DNA of 64,000 bases from contig JARGXX010000090.1 in NCBI GenBank assembly GCA_030374765.1, positions 310,001-374,000 on the forward strand, given 5' to 3'. Source of the DNA: Agarophyton chilense (lineage: Eukaryota; Rhodophyta; Florideophyceae; Gracilariales; Gracilariaceae). This document shows positions 44,520 through 57,567 of this stretch, piece after piece. The first letter of the stretch is position 1. Each line of letters opens with the position of its first letter. Under the pieces are notes generated by a model. The model worked only from the letters and a program-made list of their open reading frames with translations. It was not told the origin of the DNA and did not search any database. Both the position numbers and the translations under genes were made by a program.

Positions 44520-47500
44520 AATGGCCGAACCCAACCTGCAATCGGAAGGCCAATCGATACCCAGAACCTTGAAGGTGGAAGAGAACACGTCACAACCAGT
44601 TCCGGTTTGTCATATGAAGTACAACATCTATAACGTACGTGCTTCAATGTGTTTCTCCGATCGCCTTGCGGTTCCTGTCACCTGCATGTTGGATACGGGG
44701 GCCAGCCCAAACGTGCTGAACTCCCTCGTCATACGTGAGGCAGTACTTCGGAACTTGAGCCGACCTCCGGACAACAACCCGCTGATGGACGCAAATGAGC
44801 GCCCATTAAACCTTAGAGGTATGCTCACCACTGTGGTGCAGCTCGGACACCTCCAGGTAAGACTGTAATTCTTTGCTGTCGACCGTTTACCGACAGACTG
44901 CCTACTAGGTACGAACTTCATTGAAATGTCAAAACAATCCTTCCTGGCTTCCATACAGTCGCCCTACGTCAGGGGGAACGAATTGCCATTTTAGGTAATA
45001 CGGAAACCAAACGGGGATGGTTCGTCAAACAGAAGAAGAAGATATCCACCGAAACAGTCTCCAACAAAGTGCGCATTACCAAACAGGTTTTTATCCCGCC
45101 AATGCACCAAATATTGGTACCGGTTTCGTGTGCGACCCCGGGGCTGGTCATACTACAAAACCATCCGAGGTTAGCACATCGACACCTCACCTTGATGGCC
45201 AACGAGATTATCGACAACATCCCAAAGCAACCCTTTAAGGTGTGTCACAGTAACTTCAGCAGTCGTGACGTGAAGTTGCCGAAAAATACCAATGTTGGCA
45301 TCGCACTACCGGCACCGCAAGGGGTCTTCACCGTAGCTCACACTGATCTCGGTGAGGTCGCCCTCGATAAGGAAGGGGGGTGCGCAATTGCGTCCACAAC
45401 CACAAAGGTATCGATAAATACCAACTTTGGAAGCGAAAGTAACCGATAAGGCATCGGTAGACAAAGAAGAGAAACCGGGCCCTAAGAGGCAATGGAAAGA
45501 TACAGTCCAGATCGATGAAGAAAACGGCCAACTACGGGGCCGTATTATCGACCTTATGGAGGAGTTCGAAACCATGTGGTCAGGCCGTCTGGGCCAAATT
45601 AAGGCCACAAATCGTCGCATCGAGCTCCTACCTGACTCGAAGCCGATATACCAGCAACCATACCGAGCAGGTCCGAAGGCGAGAGAGATAGAACTCAAAG
45701 AAGTGGAGCGAATGATCCAAGAAGGAGTAATTGAACCAGCCAACTCAGAATGGGCTAGTCCCGTGGTTCTGGTTCAGAAGAAAGAGGATAACCGTTTGAG
45801 GTTTTGTGTGGACTACAGGAGGCTCAATAGCGTGACCATCAGGGATTTTTACCCGATACCTAGAATGGATGAGTGCATCGACTCCTTGGGAGATGCGCAG
45901 ATATTTACCACGTTGGATGCCAATTATGGTTATTGGCAGGCACCCGTAGGTGAAGAAGATCGAGACAAAACGACCTTCACGTGCCATGCAGGTTTGTTTT
46001 GCTTCACGCGGATGCCGTTCGGGTTACGCAATGCTCCAGCCACCTTTCAAAGGGCGCTGGACGTCATCCTTTCGAAGGTTAAATTGACAACCGCCTTGGT
46101 ATACATCGATGATGTAATCATCTATTCCAAATCGGTAGAAGAGCACTTTTCAAACGTACGCACCGTGCTAACCCTCCTAGCTGAGACGGAGGTGACGCTG
46201 AAGCTACGCAAATGCGTCTTCTTTACCAGAACCGTTGCATGCCTGGGACACATGATAGGCCCTGGTACCCTAGAGGTTGCGCCAAGCAACATTAGATACG
46301 TACAGGAGGTCAAGTTGCCACGATCCCAGACAGACGTACGATCCTTTATAGGTTTATGTAACGTCTATCGTCGCTTCGTGAAGGGATTCGCGAAAATAGC
46401 GGCTCCCCTGAACAAGAAGCTCCAGAAAGGTGAACCTGAAAGGTTTGAGAATCTATCGAACGAAGAAATGGACACCTTTGAGGAATTGAAACGAGCGCTG
46501 TTGTCGCCACCAATCTTGGCGTTACGGAAAACAGGTCTACCATACACGCTGGATACAGATGCATCCCATGCCCAAATTGGTTGTTGTCTCATGCAGGAGC
46601 ATCACAACGGAGACAAATTACCTATAGGATACTGGAGCCGCGCTATGGATGAGGCGGAACAGAACTACACGGTAACAGAGAAGGAATGTCTAGCAGTAGT
46701 GTGGAGCATGTTGATGCTCCGTGCATACCTTTATGGTGAGTGCTTTATGTTGTGTACGGACCACGACGCCTTAAGGTGGATCCTCGGACTCGCAGATGCG
46801 TCTGGTAGACTTGCCCGTTGGAGGTTGAGACTGTCGGAGTTTGAATACGACGTACAGTACCGTCCAGGTATCAAGCACAACATAGCTGACGCTATGTCAC
46901 GCTTAAACACCTCAGGGTTAGAGACAGAACCAGTGGACGATGATATCCCTTCCTTTTTGGTGTCATCAAACCAAAGTGGTACCGACGAACACCTACAAGG
47001 ATGTTGGGAATTACCTGAAAAAAGGGCCTTTCGGAACACCGACATGGCAACGCAGATACTGACCCTAGAGGAAACGAACGTCATGCCCGTAACCCGAGAG
47101 GAATTTCTACGAGAACAGGCCCAGGATGCGTACTGCAGAACCCTGGCTGACCAAATTGGTTTCAAAGGATCACCGTTCGATGTGGACCACAATAGGTACA
47201 TCGTGAGAAGGTCAACCTTGGATGGTAGCCTTCAAAAGATGGTTCGGAAGGCACTGCACCCGAGAGTCTTGTATCTCGCGCTCTACCCGCGACTATCGGG
47301 ACACCCCGGTGCCACCAGAATGTATTACACCTTGAGGAAACAGTTCTATTGGCCTCATATTGCCCATGATGTCTATACCTTTGTAGGTCAATGCGAATCT
47401 TGTGTTCGAACCCGCGGTGGTATTCGAAAGCATCGAAAGTACCTCAAGCTCTTTCCAGCAGCGGGTCCACTGGAGTTTGTTGCGATAGACCTTCTACGAC

Positions 47501-48847
47501 CACTTCCCAAAACCAAGAATGGGTATCAGCACATTCTAGTGCTCACCGACAGGTTCTCGAAGCTCACGAGAGCGATACCTTTAAAGGAGACGAAGTCAAC
47601 CAAGCTGGCGATGGCGTTCCTCAACAAATGGGTCTACCCGTATGGCGCAGCACAGTACCTACTTACCGATAATGGTTCAAACTTGGCATCGAAGTTCTTC
47701 GAAGCAGTCTGTAACCTATTGGGTATTAAGCACTATTTCACTACGGCCTACCACCCGCAGACGAACGGACAGGTCGAGCGCTTTAACCACACATTGGTAT
47801 CAAGGCTACGACACTATACAGAAGAGCACCAAACTGGGTGGGATGAGCTGGTGCAACCGCTCACCTACTCCTATAACCTTCAGGTACACCGGTTAACGCA
47901 GACCACTCCCTTTGATTTGGTTCTTTCGCGAAACCCCCCCGGTATCGTAGTGCAGGTAGATCATACCACCAGCAGTGCAGATGGCACACTGACCCCTGCC
48001 CAAGTCAAGCGAAATACCCTTGTGAGGTTGAGGAGGGCTCTCAAACATGCAGGGAGCCGCCTCACTGCAGCCCAGAAGCTGTACAAGGCCGAATATGGCC
48101 GTAGGGCAACCAAAGTGGTCTCTGTATCGTCGGGACAATATGTCTACATAGATGAATCGCCTTCAGGTAAAAGACCACGACCGGGTGATGAAGCGGACGA
48201 TGAAGCTATTGATAGAGATATCAAATCGAAGCTTCTACCCAAATCATTGGGACCTTATAAGCTATTGAACGCATCAGACCACACCGTTACGGTTGACCAG
48301 GACGGAAAACCGAATACGATATCAATTGACCGTATTACGGTAGCACCCCGAAACGGTTCAACATCGCATGGAGGCAGGCACCTCAGCCCTAGAGCCCAGA
48401 GCGGTAGCTCTGCGCAGTCAACCCTCGGAGGACCCCACCCCAATTGAGTTGAATGATAAATTCCAACGGGATGATCCGGATTACATCCCTCTAACAGGGA
48501 CGGAAATGGAACCGCACACGGTAACAGCAAAAGCTCCCGACCCGGCTCCCACACACGAAGCTCCCAACTCGGAGCATATGAACCCTCAAGGTGGCGTTCT
48601 CCCGAAAGATCAGGACCAAACCTCAGAGGAATTTCCCATTGACCGTCTGGTGGGCCACACGCGAACCTATGATGGTCTGAAGTATACCGTCAGGTGGTAC
48701 GGCTGGGGCCCAGAAGGGGACACCCTCGAACCCCCAGCCGCAATACCCCCACACTTCCGTATCAGGTATTGGCGCCATCGCAAGGACTCGATGCCTGACC
48801 CACCCGTCATTGCGTTACAAAATGACTCGGCGTATTCTGACACTTGA
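44520..48847 (+). pseudogene. Element C pol region with chromodomain (fossil)
   Basis: Parts in order: protease MLDTGASPNVLN near 44690; reverse transcriptase with LRFCVDYRRLNSVTIRD (45797-45847), FGLRNAPATFQRA and YIDDVIIYS near 46102; RNase H with LDTDASHAQIGC (46550-46585), TEKECLAVVWS and TDHDALRWIL; integrase zinc module LSGHPGATRMYY...FYWPHI...CESC (47290-47410); integrase core with TDRFSKLTRAI, LTDNGSNLASKFF and AYHPQTNGQVERFN (47540-47790); a GPY-like module with GPYKLL near 48250; and a chromodomain (YTVRWYGWGPEGDTLEPP, about 48684-48737). The catalytic DDE and YIDD residues are visible. It is the best preserved pol in the window. Confidence 0.93.
48795..48819 (+). repeat. 25-bp match to the end of the A-type LTR
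   Basis: Identical to 33146-33170 except for one base, and ends in the same GCGTTACA that closes the A-type LTR. It lies right after the chromodomain of element C. Chance is very unlikely. Confidence 0.85.
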
Positions 48848-50630
48848 AGTCAGTTTTTCGAAAACATTGTTCTATGAGAAGACAGCGTCCTCGAATAAAA
48901 AATTATACATTAGAACATATATGAGAAGTATGAAGCTTGTTTTGAAAATTGAAAGTAGACCAGGTTCTCGCAATCTAAATAGATCCTGGTTTAGAATTCG
49001 TTTTTGGGAGTGTAGTTGAGCTGGCTAAGACTTGGTTATTTTTTTGTCAAATTGCTCGTATATTATTGCTTGGTATTTCTGAACACTTTAGATTCGAATT
49101 AAAAGTTGAATATTGTTGTTGTCAATACTTTTTATTTTGACAAAAGCCTAGGTATGATGCGAAGCGATATAATACGGTCATAGCGATCTGTCATTGAGTC
49201 AAAGACATGAAATACTACAAAAACTTCTGATCTTTTACTTAGCTGTTAAGATGCAAAAAAACCCACGGTTTTGCGTAAGGATAATCTGCGGTGCGACGTA
49301 GTTATTTTACGAAAAAGCGAATGTACAGATTACAGTGAGACGCACGGACTTTTTATTTTGATGTCATGAACAAACAGCTAAGTCTTTGAAGCGAGAGACC
49401 TATGGCCGTGCAGGAAGCAGTCGGGGCACAAACGAAGACCAGTTTTATTCAGTCACGATCGATGCTATGTTTTTTGTAACATCAAGAACCATTCGGTTTA
49501 TCCAGAAAACGTGCTGCCTCTGATCCAGGAATGTGGAAATTTTTGCAACCGGGCTTGTACTTACCAAATCACATATTTTGGTAGTTTAAATGCTTTGATC
49601 AAGAAGGGTCTGAATATGCCTCGAATAAATCTTGGGAACACGGCGTAGTAGTGTTAGTGAAAGATCAAATTGAGGATGTTCAATCTTTGAAGACTGTAAA
49701 GCAGCATAAAATGTCTAGTAGAGTTTAGCGATAATAGCCAACTAAGCATATTCGGCAATATGATCCTGTTGATAAGACAACTGCTTTTTGTAATTTGATA
49801 ACATTAAGCGTTCGTTCTGGAAAGCCAATGTTACCTAAGCATGGCGTACAATCCCATTGTAGGGGGAAAATCGCTGGGGCAACCAACAAAGTACACATGC
49901 CTTATACACTTCTCGTAGCGCAGCTGAAATAGCTAACTGAAAACACAATCCTTAAGAACGAGCTGTTCTGAGAAAAATGGCAGCCTCAGAGAAAGGTATC
50001 TCTAAGAAGTTGGCGTCTGCTCTGTAAATTCTTGGTCAATCTGCTTATGACTGGTTGTCCCATTTTTCAAATAGGATCGTAATGGAATGGCAGGAATTCC
50101 TTGGGAAGCTGTCTTTATTTTTGCAGATAGACTTGGTCACGAGGTCGCGACAACGGTGTACATACATTCATCGATTCAAGATTTCAATAGTCTGAAAAAC
50201 CTAAGGCCGTTCGTATTGGATTTTAAATGTAAAGGAGTGACTTGGGATTGGAGATGTACGTTACTTAACCGGTGAAAAAATTTAGGAAAAGCCAAAATCT
50301 TTATGCCTTTTGCAGACAGGAAGGTTGTTCTAGTTTCCAGTAAAATTGTCGTTATCTGGCTACCTTTATATGCATTCATATTCTAATACAAGGAAATGCT
50401 GATCTACTTAGGATATCGGTGGGGGACGACAAGATAGGAATCTGGACTATTATTTCAGTTGGAGTAGTTCTTTGATATTTGATAGATAATTCTTTTATGT
50501 GACATTTTGAGTAATTCTCAAGAAAGGGTTCTAACTAACATTTCCATATTCAGATCCTTTCCCCAATGCGGATCATATTCAGACAGAGATAACGCAATTG
50601 ATTATAAAAATGGTTGCTCCATCATAAAAT
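48848..50630. other. No recognisable gene
   Basis: An AT-rich stretch between element C and the host RRM gene. No open frame beyond about 70 codons and no LTR C copy was found. Decayed repeat DNA is possible. The downstream region of the RRM gene (its 3' UTR, about 50500-50630) must fall here; no clear AATAAA is seen on the minus strand. Confidence 0.5.
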
Positions 50631-51545
50631 CTACGTTCTACTCCTCTTGTTCGTTTTGCTTCTCTTATCCTTTTTTTTGTCAGCTTGTTCCATACGGAGG
50701 ACACGTCCACGTATTTTGAGTTCTCCCAGTTTAGATAGAGCGGCTCTTATTCCGAGAATATCGTCAAAAGAAACGAACCCTACACCTCTACAAGCCCCGG
50801 TGCTCGAGTCTCGATTGCAGCGAACACCGACTAGTTTGACATTGGCTTCTTCGGCGATGGGCTTAAACAACTCGACTAGTTCTTCTTCTGCGCAATCAAA
50901 TGGAAGATTTCCAACAAACAAGCTGATTCGCTGTTTTCCAATTCTCTGAACAGCTCCAGGCAGAACTCTTATTCGCTTGTTTTTGAATACTGACATGTTC
51001 AGTGCTTGGCAAGAGGATTCCATAGATTTCAGTAGCTGTGGGTGCGGCTTAAAAGTAACGTAAGCGCGAAGTACCGGGTTGTAGTTGCAATCAATATCAC
51101 CGGACTTTTTTGGAATATGACGACCGTCTGAAACAAGTCCTTGAAGTTTCACCGAATCAACTGGTCCGAATTTTAAAAAGAGTTCTTTGATTTCAGCACA
51201 CGTGGCTTTTTGGTCAATATTTCCGACGAATATGGTTCTTGTTTGTTTGCTTTGACCATAGTCATTTTCTGCAGAGCGGTTGGAGGCCAACTTCAGATTT
51301 TGGGTGCCTGTGTTTGTTTGGATACTTCCTTTACTTCCAAGTCCATGGGTATAGGAGGTACTGTCAGGCACATGGGACATCTCAAGGGCTTTCAAATCTG
51401 CAGAAATGTCAATCTTTTGTCGTTTAGGAGTTTTAAAACGATCATAGGTGTGCGGGACTTTTGACTTTTTCTGACTATCATCGCTTGTATCCCAGTCTTT
51501 TTCAATGCGATCTTCGGATGCTTCACTCATTCTAAGACGTACCAA
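50631..51545 (-). CDS. Nucleolar RRM protein, RBM34/Nop12-like
   Basis: A 304-residue protein on the minus strand with two RNA-recognition motifs. Residues 1-100 form a polar, Ser- and Lys-rich leader. RRM1 spans about 104-194 with RNP2 IFVGNI and an RNP1-like LRAYVTF. RRM2 spans about 207-286 with RNP2 LFVGNL and RNP1 CRGVGFVSF. A basic tail (KKKDKRSKTNKRSRT) could serve nucleolar targeting. Two RRMs with a long first RRM and a basic tail fit RBM34/Nop12, proteins of pre-60S ribosome assembly (25S rRNA processing in yeast Nop12). The second Met (MSEASEDR, residue 6) could be the true start. No intron is needed. It is the only clear host gene in the window and stands alone. The general RRM call is very safe; the RBM34 assignment rests on layout. 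Confidence 0.9.
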   Translation of the reverse strand: MVRLRMSEASEDRIEKDWDTSDDSQKKSKVPHTYDRFKTPKRQKIDISADLKALEMSHVPDSTSYTHGLGSKGSIQTNTGTQNLKLASNRSAENDYGQSKQTRTIFVGNIDQKATCAEIKELFLKFGPVDSVKLQGLVSDGRHIPKKSGDIDCNYNPVLRAYVTFKPHPQLLKSMESSCQALNMSVFKNKRIRVLPGAVQRIGKQRISLFVGNLPFDCAEEELVELFKPIAEEANVKLVGVRCNRDSSTGACRGVGFVSFDDILGIRAALSKLGELKIRGRVLRMEQADKKKDKRSKTNKRSRT

Positions 51546-54500
51546 TCCCGGCCGAAAGGCTGCGAACTACTGTGGTAATCAGATACGGGGGATTAAAATT
51601 GCTTGTGAATGCCAGGCCTAGGAGCTTTCAGTATGTAGGCAGAGAACACATAAAATAGGTGTCTGGAGGTGGTTATGTTGATGCAACTAAATAGTATAAA
51701 TTCTGCCCCGCTGAAGAGAACACCCCAACTGTGTCAGCGTCAGTTCTCTGGCGAAATGAAAAGCCAGCAAAAGTACTGCTGCCTTCAGAAATTCAAAACG
51801 GGATTTTTCTGGAAATGTTGACCCAATGAGAAGTATGAAAAGTTTGTAATGCTTTTTTTCTTGTGCTAAGATCATCCGAGAGCAGGGTTGGAAACCCCGC
51901 GCTTGGATGCTTCTTTAAGCGAATTCTCTCATGCCGCATCAAAAATATCTGTTGGAGGGGGTCCAACAGCGGGGTTTTCGACCCCGCTGTGCAGTCCTCA
52001 TCTGAACATCTTTTTTCACTCGGTATATTCGGCAAATCTTAATCCGAGGGTCTCCATGATTCGTAGATCGGGGCTCAACTCATACTGGAACGTGGAAAAA
52101 AGATAGGCAGATGTCTAGGTAGACGCGTAGCCTATGTCGAAGTTCGGATTATTTCGACGCGCGGATTGTTTCAACGAGCAGATGTCGAAGGCATTCATTT
52201 GGCAATCATTGGCGTTCATATGTTTTTCGTGCAATCAATCAAAAATAGATCTAACCTTTTAACTAACGACCGTCAGAACTAACGAGATGAAAACTTTTCA
52301 AGAACAGGCAGGAGAAAAGTATTAAACGCTTCGCACACCAATTACGGTTTCGATAATGGATTTGTGTTTAGCCAATTTTTTCACCTTGTCTACTGTTGGT
52401 ATATATCTAGGAAAACTGAGACTTTCACTATCTGTGTTCTCAGAATGCTAGTATCGGAGGGTAGTTTAGTATGCTGCAAGATATCTGGCAAAAAAACAGC
52501 GAAGAATGACGGGTAGCGGATGCGGTGGCAATTTCTCTTAACTTTTTAGTGCCAGCTAGTTCTGTCTTTCGATTATGGACCAAAAGCCTGCAAGCAATGT
52601 ATGGTAAACGAATGCCTGAGCAGCTCCTAGTTTACCATGGTTTTTTTAATGTCAAGTGCAGGAGGCGGCTCATCTCCTTTATCGTAGCAGTCCATCTCAG
52701 CCTCCGTAGTCACAACTCTCGATCACAAAAACCTCACCCAACCATCATCACTTCCCTTTCCTCTTCACCATACTGCTGTGGGTTTTCACCACTTTCATCG
52801 GTGCGCGGCTTCCCTCGTCTACAATCCCTTTTGCGACTCGACCCTTATACGGTGCTTGGCTCTCACCTCCGTGGCCACAAGTATTCGCAGCTACCTTCGC
52901 AGCTTTTGGGGGAGGCCAAGAAACGACAATATCCCGGGGTTTTCGTGCCAGGGTGTTGAGGTCATTGCTACCTGCCATTTTATCGTGGCCTTCGACGTAG
53001 TCACCTGGCTCTTTTTGTCGTGATCGTTAAATCTTACTAACCTCACGTTTCCGATGGTGCCACTCGTCGAGAAACTGGAACGCCAATGTGCGTTTTGTAT
53101 CCCATCTTCGTTGTCGCCGCTCGAGCAAACAAGTTCTATGTCCTCTCCGCCCTCCTTGCGCTGATTACCCTCACAGTCTTACTGGAACGGATTTTCGGGT
53201 GTGCTGCAAACTTAAGGGAGGGCGGTTTCATGTGGTATAAACCAAAACGATAGCGAGGAATGAAAGACCTGGATGTTCTAAGGAGCCCGGGGGATGTGCT
53301 CGACCCGGGAGGAGGAGATTGAGGATATCTGTAAGGTGTGGGAGCACCAGCCACTGAGGGGTCCCACAGGAACGGCGGGCTCACTGAGACCAGGTTGGTA
53401 GACGATGATACACAGTGATCGCAGGTCCGGAAAACCGTAAGGACACTAGAATTGCCTTTATGGTTGACTGTAGAAACCAAACGGGATAAAAGTAGTCTAG
53501 TAGGTGCTTGTCCTTACAATAATGGCAGGGGTGGCCATGCTTGATGAAGATGTATCTCAACAGCCACCCGAACTGCGTTGGCGCTTCTCGCCACGGGGCC
53601 AAGAGGAGGTGGACTTGAGGTGCGCTTCCCTACCGACTTACTCCTATCTAAATGATACTAAATTAGCGAAATGCTAAGCTAATTGATAACTAAGCCACTG
53701 CAGTACCCGGGGCATGCTAGCAACCATCCAGGTCCACCACGTGACATAATTGCCTCATTGGTGTAGCTCACTATACTACATTTTTGTGAAGTTATCGCGC
53801 TTTCTCCACCAAATGGTTTCATCATGCTCACGTCCCAGCAATAGAATGTGTTGCCTTCTTAATCTCCCAGAGTTTCGGAACGGTGTAAGTCGTTTTGAAC
53901 GGGTTAGGGTACACCATACCTTTTATCTACTCAATCAACACGTTCGTAATGACCACGAGGTCCTTCGTCACCTTTTCAACCCAATTGTGATAGTGAATCC
54001 TTCTCACTGAATCTCCAGTAAAACAACGGCTGGCACCAACCACACCCCTTACGTGTGCGTTCCCAACGCTCTTCTTCACACCATTCGAAATCGCCATAAA
54101 GAGAGCCATCTTTTCCTCAGGTTTCGGCTTCAACGATGGGTCTCTAGGGTGCTTCGACTGGGTTGAATCGCTGCGCGTGGTTGTAGGCATCTCTTCGTTT
54201 TCAGTAGATGTCCTAACAGGACCTTTTCATCTTCGCAACCTCCGATTTAGCCTCCTGCTCTCCCCTTTTGCGTTCTTGTGCATCATTACTCAAGCCATAC
54301 GATAAGCGCCTTTGAATTGATTCATTCCTCACACATGGTCGCGAAAAGCAATGCGCGTGGACAAAGAAAATGAAAGACCGGTAGATATATAGCCTTTAGA
54401 TAGGCGCCCCGAAATGCCCAACCTCTCGTAGATCGTCGCGAACAGCAACGCAATTCGACAACGGAAATGAACGCTGTCGGAAAGTCTTCTTCGTGTGCAC

Positions 54501-57162
54501 CCTGATGTGGATCAGTTCGTGTTGGGGGCAAAGCACTTCGTTTAACCTTTTCACACGCTCTCCAACACTTATCATCACAGCATCAAAGCCTAATTTCTGG
54601 TATACAAATTATCGGATTGGCGCAACCGAGCCGCTGCATAAAGTGGACAAGAAAACGAGCTCGCGTGGTTTGGCACCTTACTAGCGCGCCAGTGGCACCC
54701 CACACAGCATTTCGCGACGGAGTAAGGGCTGGGACTACATGATTAACATATTCGTTAGGTAGTGTCAAACTGATCCCCTTTTATTTCTAAAAGAAAACAT
54801 TACGGGGTTCCATGTCAAACATAGTCAACCGACAATATCAAGCATGTGCTATCGATGCAGCTGAATCTATGAGAACTGGAAATAATGTTCGAAAGCTTCA
54901 CATTTACCCCCGTCTTTCGCCTTTCATGTCCTTAACAAAAGAACATCCGGCATCTCTGCTAACGTGAGGCAACAAGAACTACCAAGAACGGAAGGGCTCT
55001 GTACATTTATAGCCACGAGACATCTCTCTCGACGTCCACGCCGCACTCTTTCAATCTCAAAAGCGCAAATTGGAGCCATTCTCTTTCATTTCTTTTCGAA
55101 ATACTCCGTATTCGCTCATGGAGGACAATTTCACGTATTGGAGTTCTCAAAGTTCTTCCAAAAAAGCTCAAGGAACTCGAGCTCCTGTACATCCAGACCC
55201 CTACAAGAACGCAGAAAGATTTCTATCCCGGGAAAGGCTGTTCATGGCTGTCAGCGATCCCTACGTCGATTTGGAAGGCTGCATGGTCTGCGAGCGTCAT
55301 GTCACTGTCGAAACCATCATCGAGTAAGTGTTACAAAATTGTAAGACCAACGCTCATAATCTCTCATTTTTGGAGAGATTTCTTGGTGTTTCTCACAGAA
55401 CGTACAGTGAAAAAGAAGTCACGGCTTTTCTCTGACCAGCCGTATTCAATAAATCGTCAGATTTATCGGTATATAACCTTGTTCGATAACGAATATGGGT
55501 CCAATGACAGCCATGTACGCTACTTTCACAACTGGAATATCGTATAGAGACGCAGGGGTCGGACAAGAATGGTACAGAAGTTGTTCCACAACGACCTCTA
55601 CAATAAATACTACCAATTAGCAGCTACGGAGAAGGGGAAGAGGAAGGTTTAAAACCGCCCCTTCTACAAAGGTCCAGAAAGATATATATCTATCGTTGTT
55701 CAAACACATTGGGGAACTTACGCTCAGCTCAAGAAACAAAGCGACGGTTGGGAAAAGGGAAGAAGGTGAAGGCCGTTAAGTTTGTCGAAAGCTTCACCTT
55801 CTCCAATCGCTCTGACAGTCAGCGCATGGCATACAGCGTACAACAAGTCTGCAAAGCTTGAGACATGTTTTCTTCGGTTCTGCGCTTTCGAGACTCCGAA
55901 TAGATGTTTTTTCCATGTATGGTACTCGATAGTGACACTTATATGTTCAGTTGCATTCCCTGCCGAAAAAAGGATTTCAACCATGGCGCATTCTTGAGGT
56001 AGAGTCCGCAAGGACTTCGAGAGCTGATATGTGAAGCCCAACGAAGAGTTCTGGTCTCGCGGAGGAATGAGAATTATGGATGTATGGTGGGCATCGGCTA
56101 CGAAAGGAATCATAACATGGCATTGGTAATAGCATATTAGAAAAGCAAGCGATCCGCGTTCTCTTACCCACACGGTTCAAGGGAATCTCAGGCATTCTTA
56201 CAGCTTCAGAAAGCAACCATTCTGGAAAATGCATGGAAAACCTATTCGCCATCATTTTCCATGTTTTCACTCAAACGAGGATACGTCAGTGGTGCGCAGT
56301 AGCTGCAGTGGATGTGTCGGTTCACCATAGTCGATTCTTGAGAACTCTCAAAGCTTGGGGTGCACTTTGAGTATTTCATTCTTATCAATTTATTATATGC
56401 TTGGGAATCGTAAGGAAAGCATTTTGTGGAACGTAGGACAGAACAGGCGTGCACCCGCAAGAAAGATTCTGCTACGCTTGGAAGAGCGTCGGAAGCAATG
56501 ATTAAGGTAGAAATGATTGGAACCGAGGAAGTTTAGAGGTAATAGATAACGTTTCAATTGCCGAGAACTTTAGCAAGCCAGATTCAAAATATCTCAACGT
56601 AAGTCGGAAATATGGTGTTCGAAGCCTGGAATAATTCAAGAGCGGTCCTATGCTTTCGAGTACCTTGTTTTGGTGTCGCATCGATGCGGGAAGAGCATCC
56701 CGGTTGATAATCATAAACTGGAAATGCAGACATTTGGTGGGATGCAATGAATTCCTGTTTAGTAAAAGTGCGACTCCTCTCTTCTTTCCGGTCGCTATAA
56801 AATGGGGGGGGGGCGGGAAGGGTGGCTCTTCTCTTCCAACTGCGTCTATGTAGAATTTCGACTGCAAAATGTGTATCTTCGCTTATGAATTCCTATCGGA
56901 TGTGGAGCGGAATGTACTGGACAAGAAGTTGTAAGATCTGAGTGAAACCTAAAACAGGTCAATGTTCTATACCTTCAAACCAAAAATTGAAAAGCCTCCG
57001 CTTTTTTTATATCGTTCTCTAAGTACATCGTCCAGACCGCAAAGGACACCTTTGCTCAACAAAATATAACATCCGGGAAAGGTATATCACTAGAAGACGA
57101 TTGGAAAGGAAGAGATGTGAAGTGCTGAAGTCAGTCCGGGCAGCAAATTTGGGGAGAAATGC
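51546..57162. other. Long stretch without a recognisable gene
   Basis: The upstream region of the RRM gene (from 51546) carries no motif I can name. Frames of 60-150 codons occur (52525-52959 plus, 53136-53480 minus, 53927-54190 minus, 54964-55344 plus, 55724-56173 minus, 56502-56867 minus) but overlap one another on both strands and show no family signature. One minus-strand frame at 53381-53602 has CHYCKDKHLLDYF, faintly like a retroelement zinc knuckle. A run of nine G lies near 56805. Decayed repeats are likely. Confidence 0.5.
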
Positions 57163-57567
57163 ATGCAGGCAGTTGGGAAGCAGCTGACCGGGAACTCGAC
57201 TGGCTCAAAAGAATCCAATGGTGACGATATTGGTGAGGTTTCCGGGATGCCTACTGCTGCGGTTCTTGCCCAGGCAGAGCTACAAGAAGGGATGGACCCT
57301 TTCGTGAAGATATGCTTTCCTCATGGGATCCTGGACCGTGTGACTACGAAAGCTCTAGAGGCTCTCGACTCTATAATTGAGAACAATTTCACCTTCCACT
57401 GTGTGGACTCTGAGGACCTTGTGGACTCTCATGAAAGTCTTATAGGAGGAACTTTATCGCCAATTTGGAGAGCTCAACTGCTTCTATGCGACCCTCTGTT
57501 TCAAGTTAGGGATAATGAATATGAAAATATCTCGAAACAGGAAATGGTTTCTTTGGTCAACAACTAG
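57163..57567 (+). CDS. Hypothetical protein, 134 residues
   Basis: An open frame from ATG to TAG with fairly even composition: an acidic, helix-prone product (VLAQAELQEGMDPF, VTTKALEALDSIIENN, SEDLVDSHESLIGG). No membrane segment, signal peptide or domain is recognised. Weaker frames of the same strand follow (57687-57875, 57903-58244). It could be a short host gene or exon, or the remnant of an accessory ORF of the adjacent Plavaka/CACTA-like element, which reads toward it on the minus strand. Confidence 0.35.
   Translation: MQAVGKQLTGNSTGSKESNGDDIGEVSGMPTAAVLAQAELQEGMDPFVKICFPHGILDRVTTKALEALDSIIENNFTFHCVDSEDLVDSHESLIGGTLSPIWRAQLLLCDPLFQVRDNEYENISKQEMVSLVNN

Larger units (their letters stand above)
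41660..48847 (+). mobile_element. Ty3/gypsy chromovirus C (fossil, pol well preserved)
   Basis: The third Ty3/gypsy element, plus strand. Parts: 5' LTR ending at 42163 (start uncertain, about 41660), primer site 42167-42184, gag about 42467-44479, protease near 44690, reverse transcriptase 45740-46400, RNase H 46540-46900, integrase 47260-47950 and chromodomain 48640-48790. The pol part looks whole; a few breaks, about five, lie elsewhere in the element. No copy of the 5' LTR is seen downstream; instead 48795-48819 match the last 25 bases of the A-type LTR. Its right boundary is therefore unclear. No antisense region like that of A and B was found. Confidence 0.88.

Noticed and set aside
53381-53602. 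CHYCKDKHLLDYF as a retroelement zinc knuckle
   Set aside because: The spacing of Cys and His does not complete a CCHC motif and no other Gag part lies nearby.
54964-55660. Run of plus-strand frames as a gene
   Set aside because: Three overlapping frames compete, none has a motif, and stops follow quickly.
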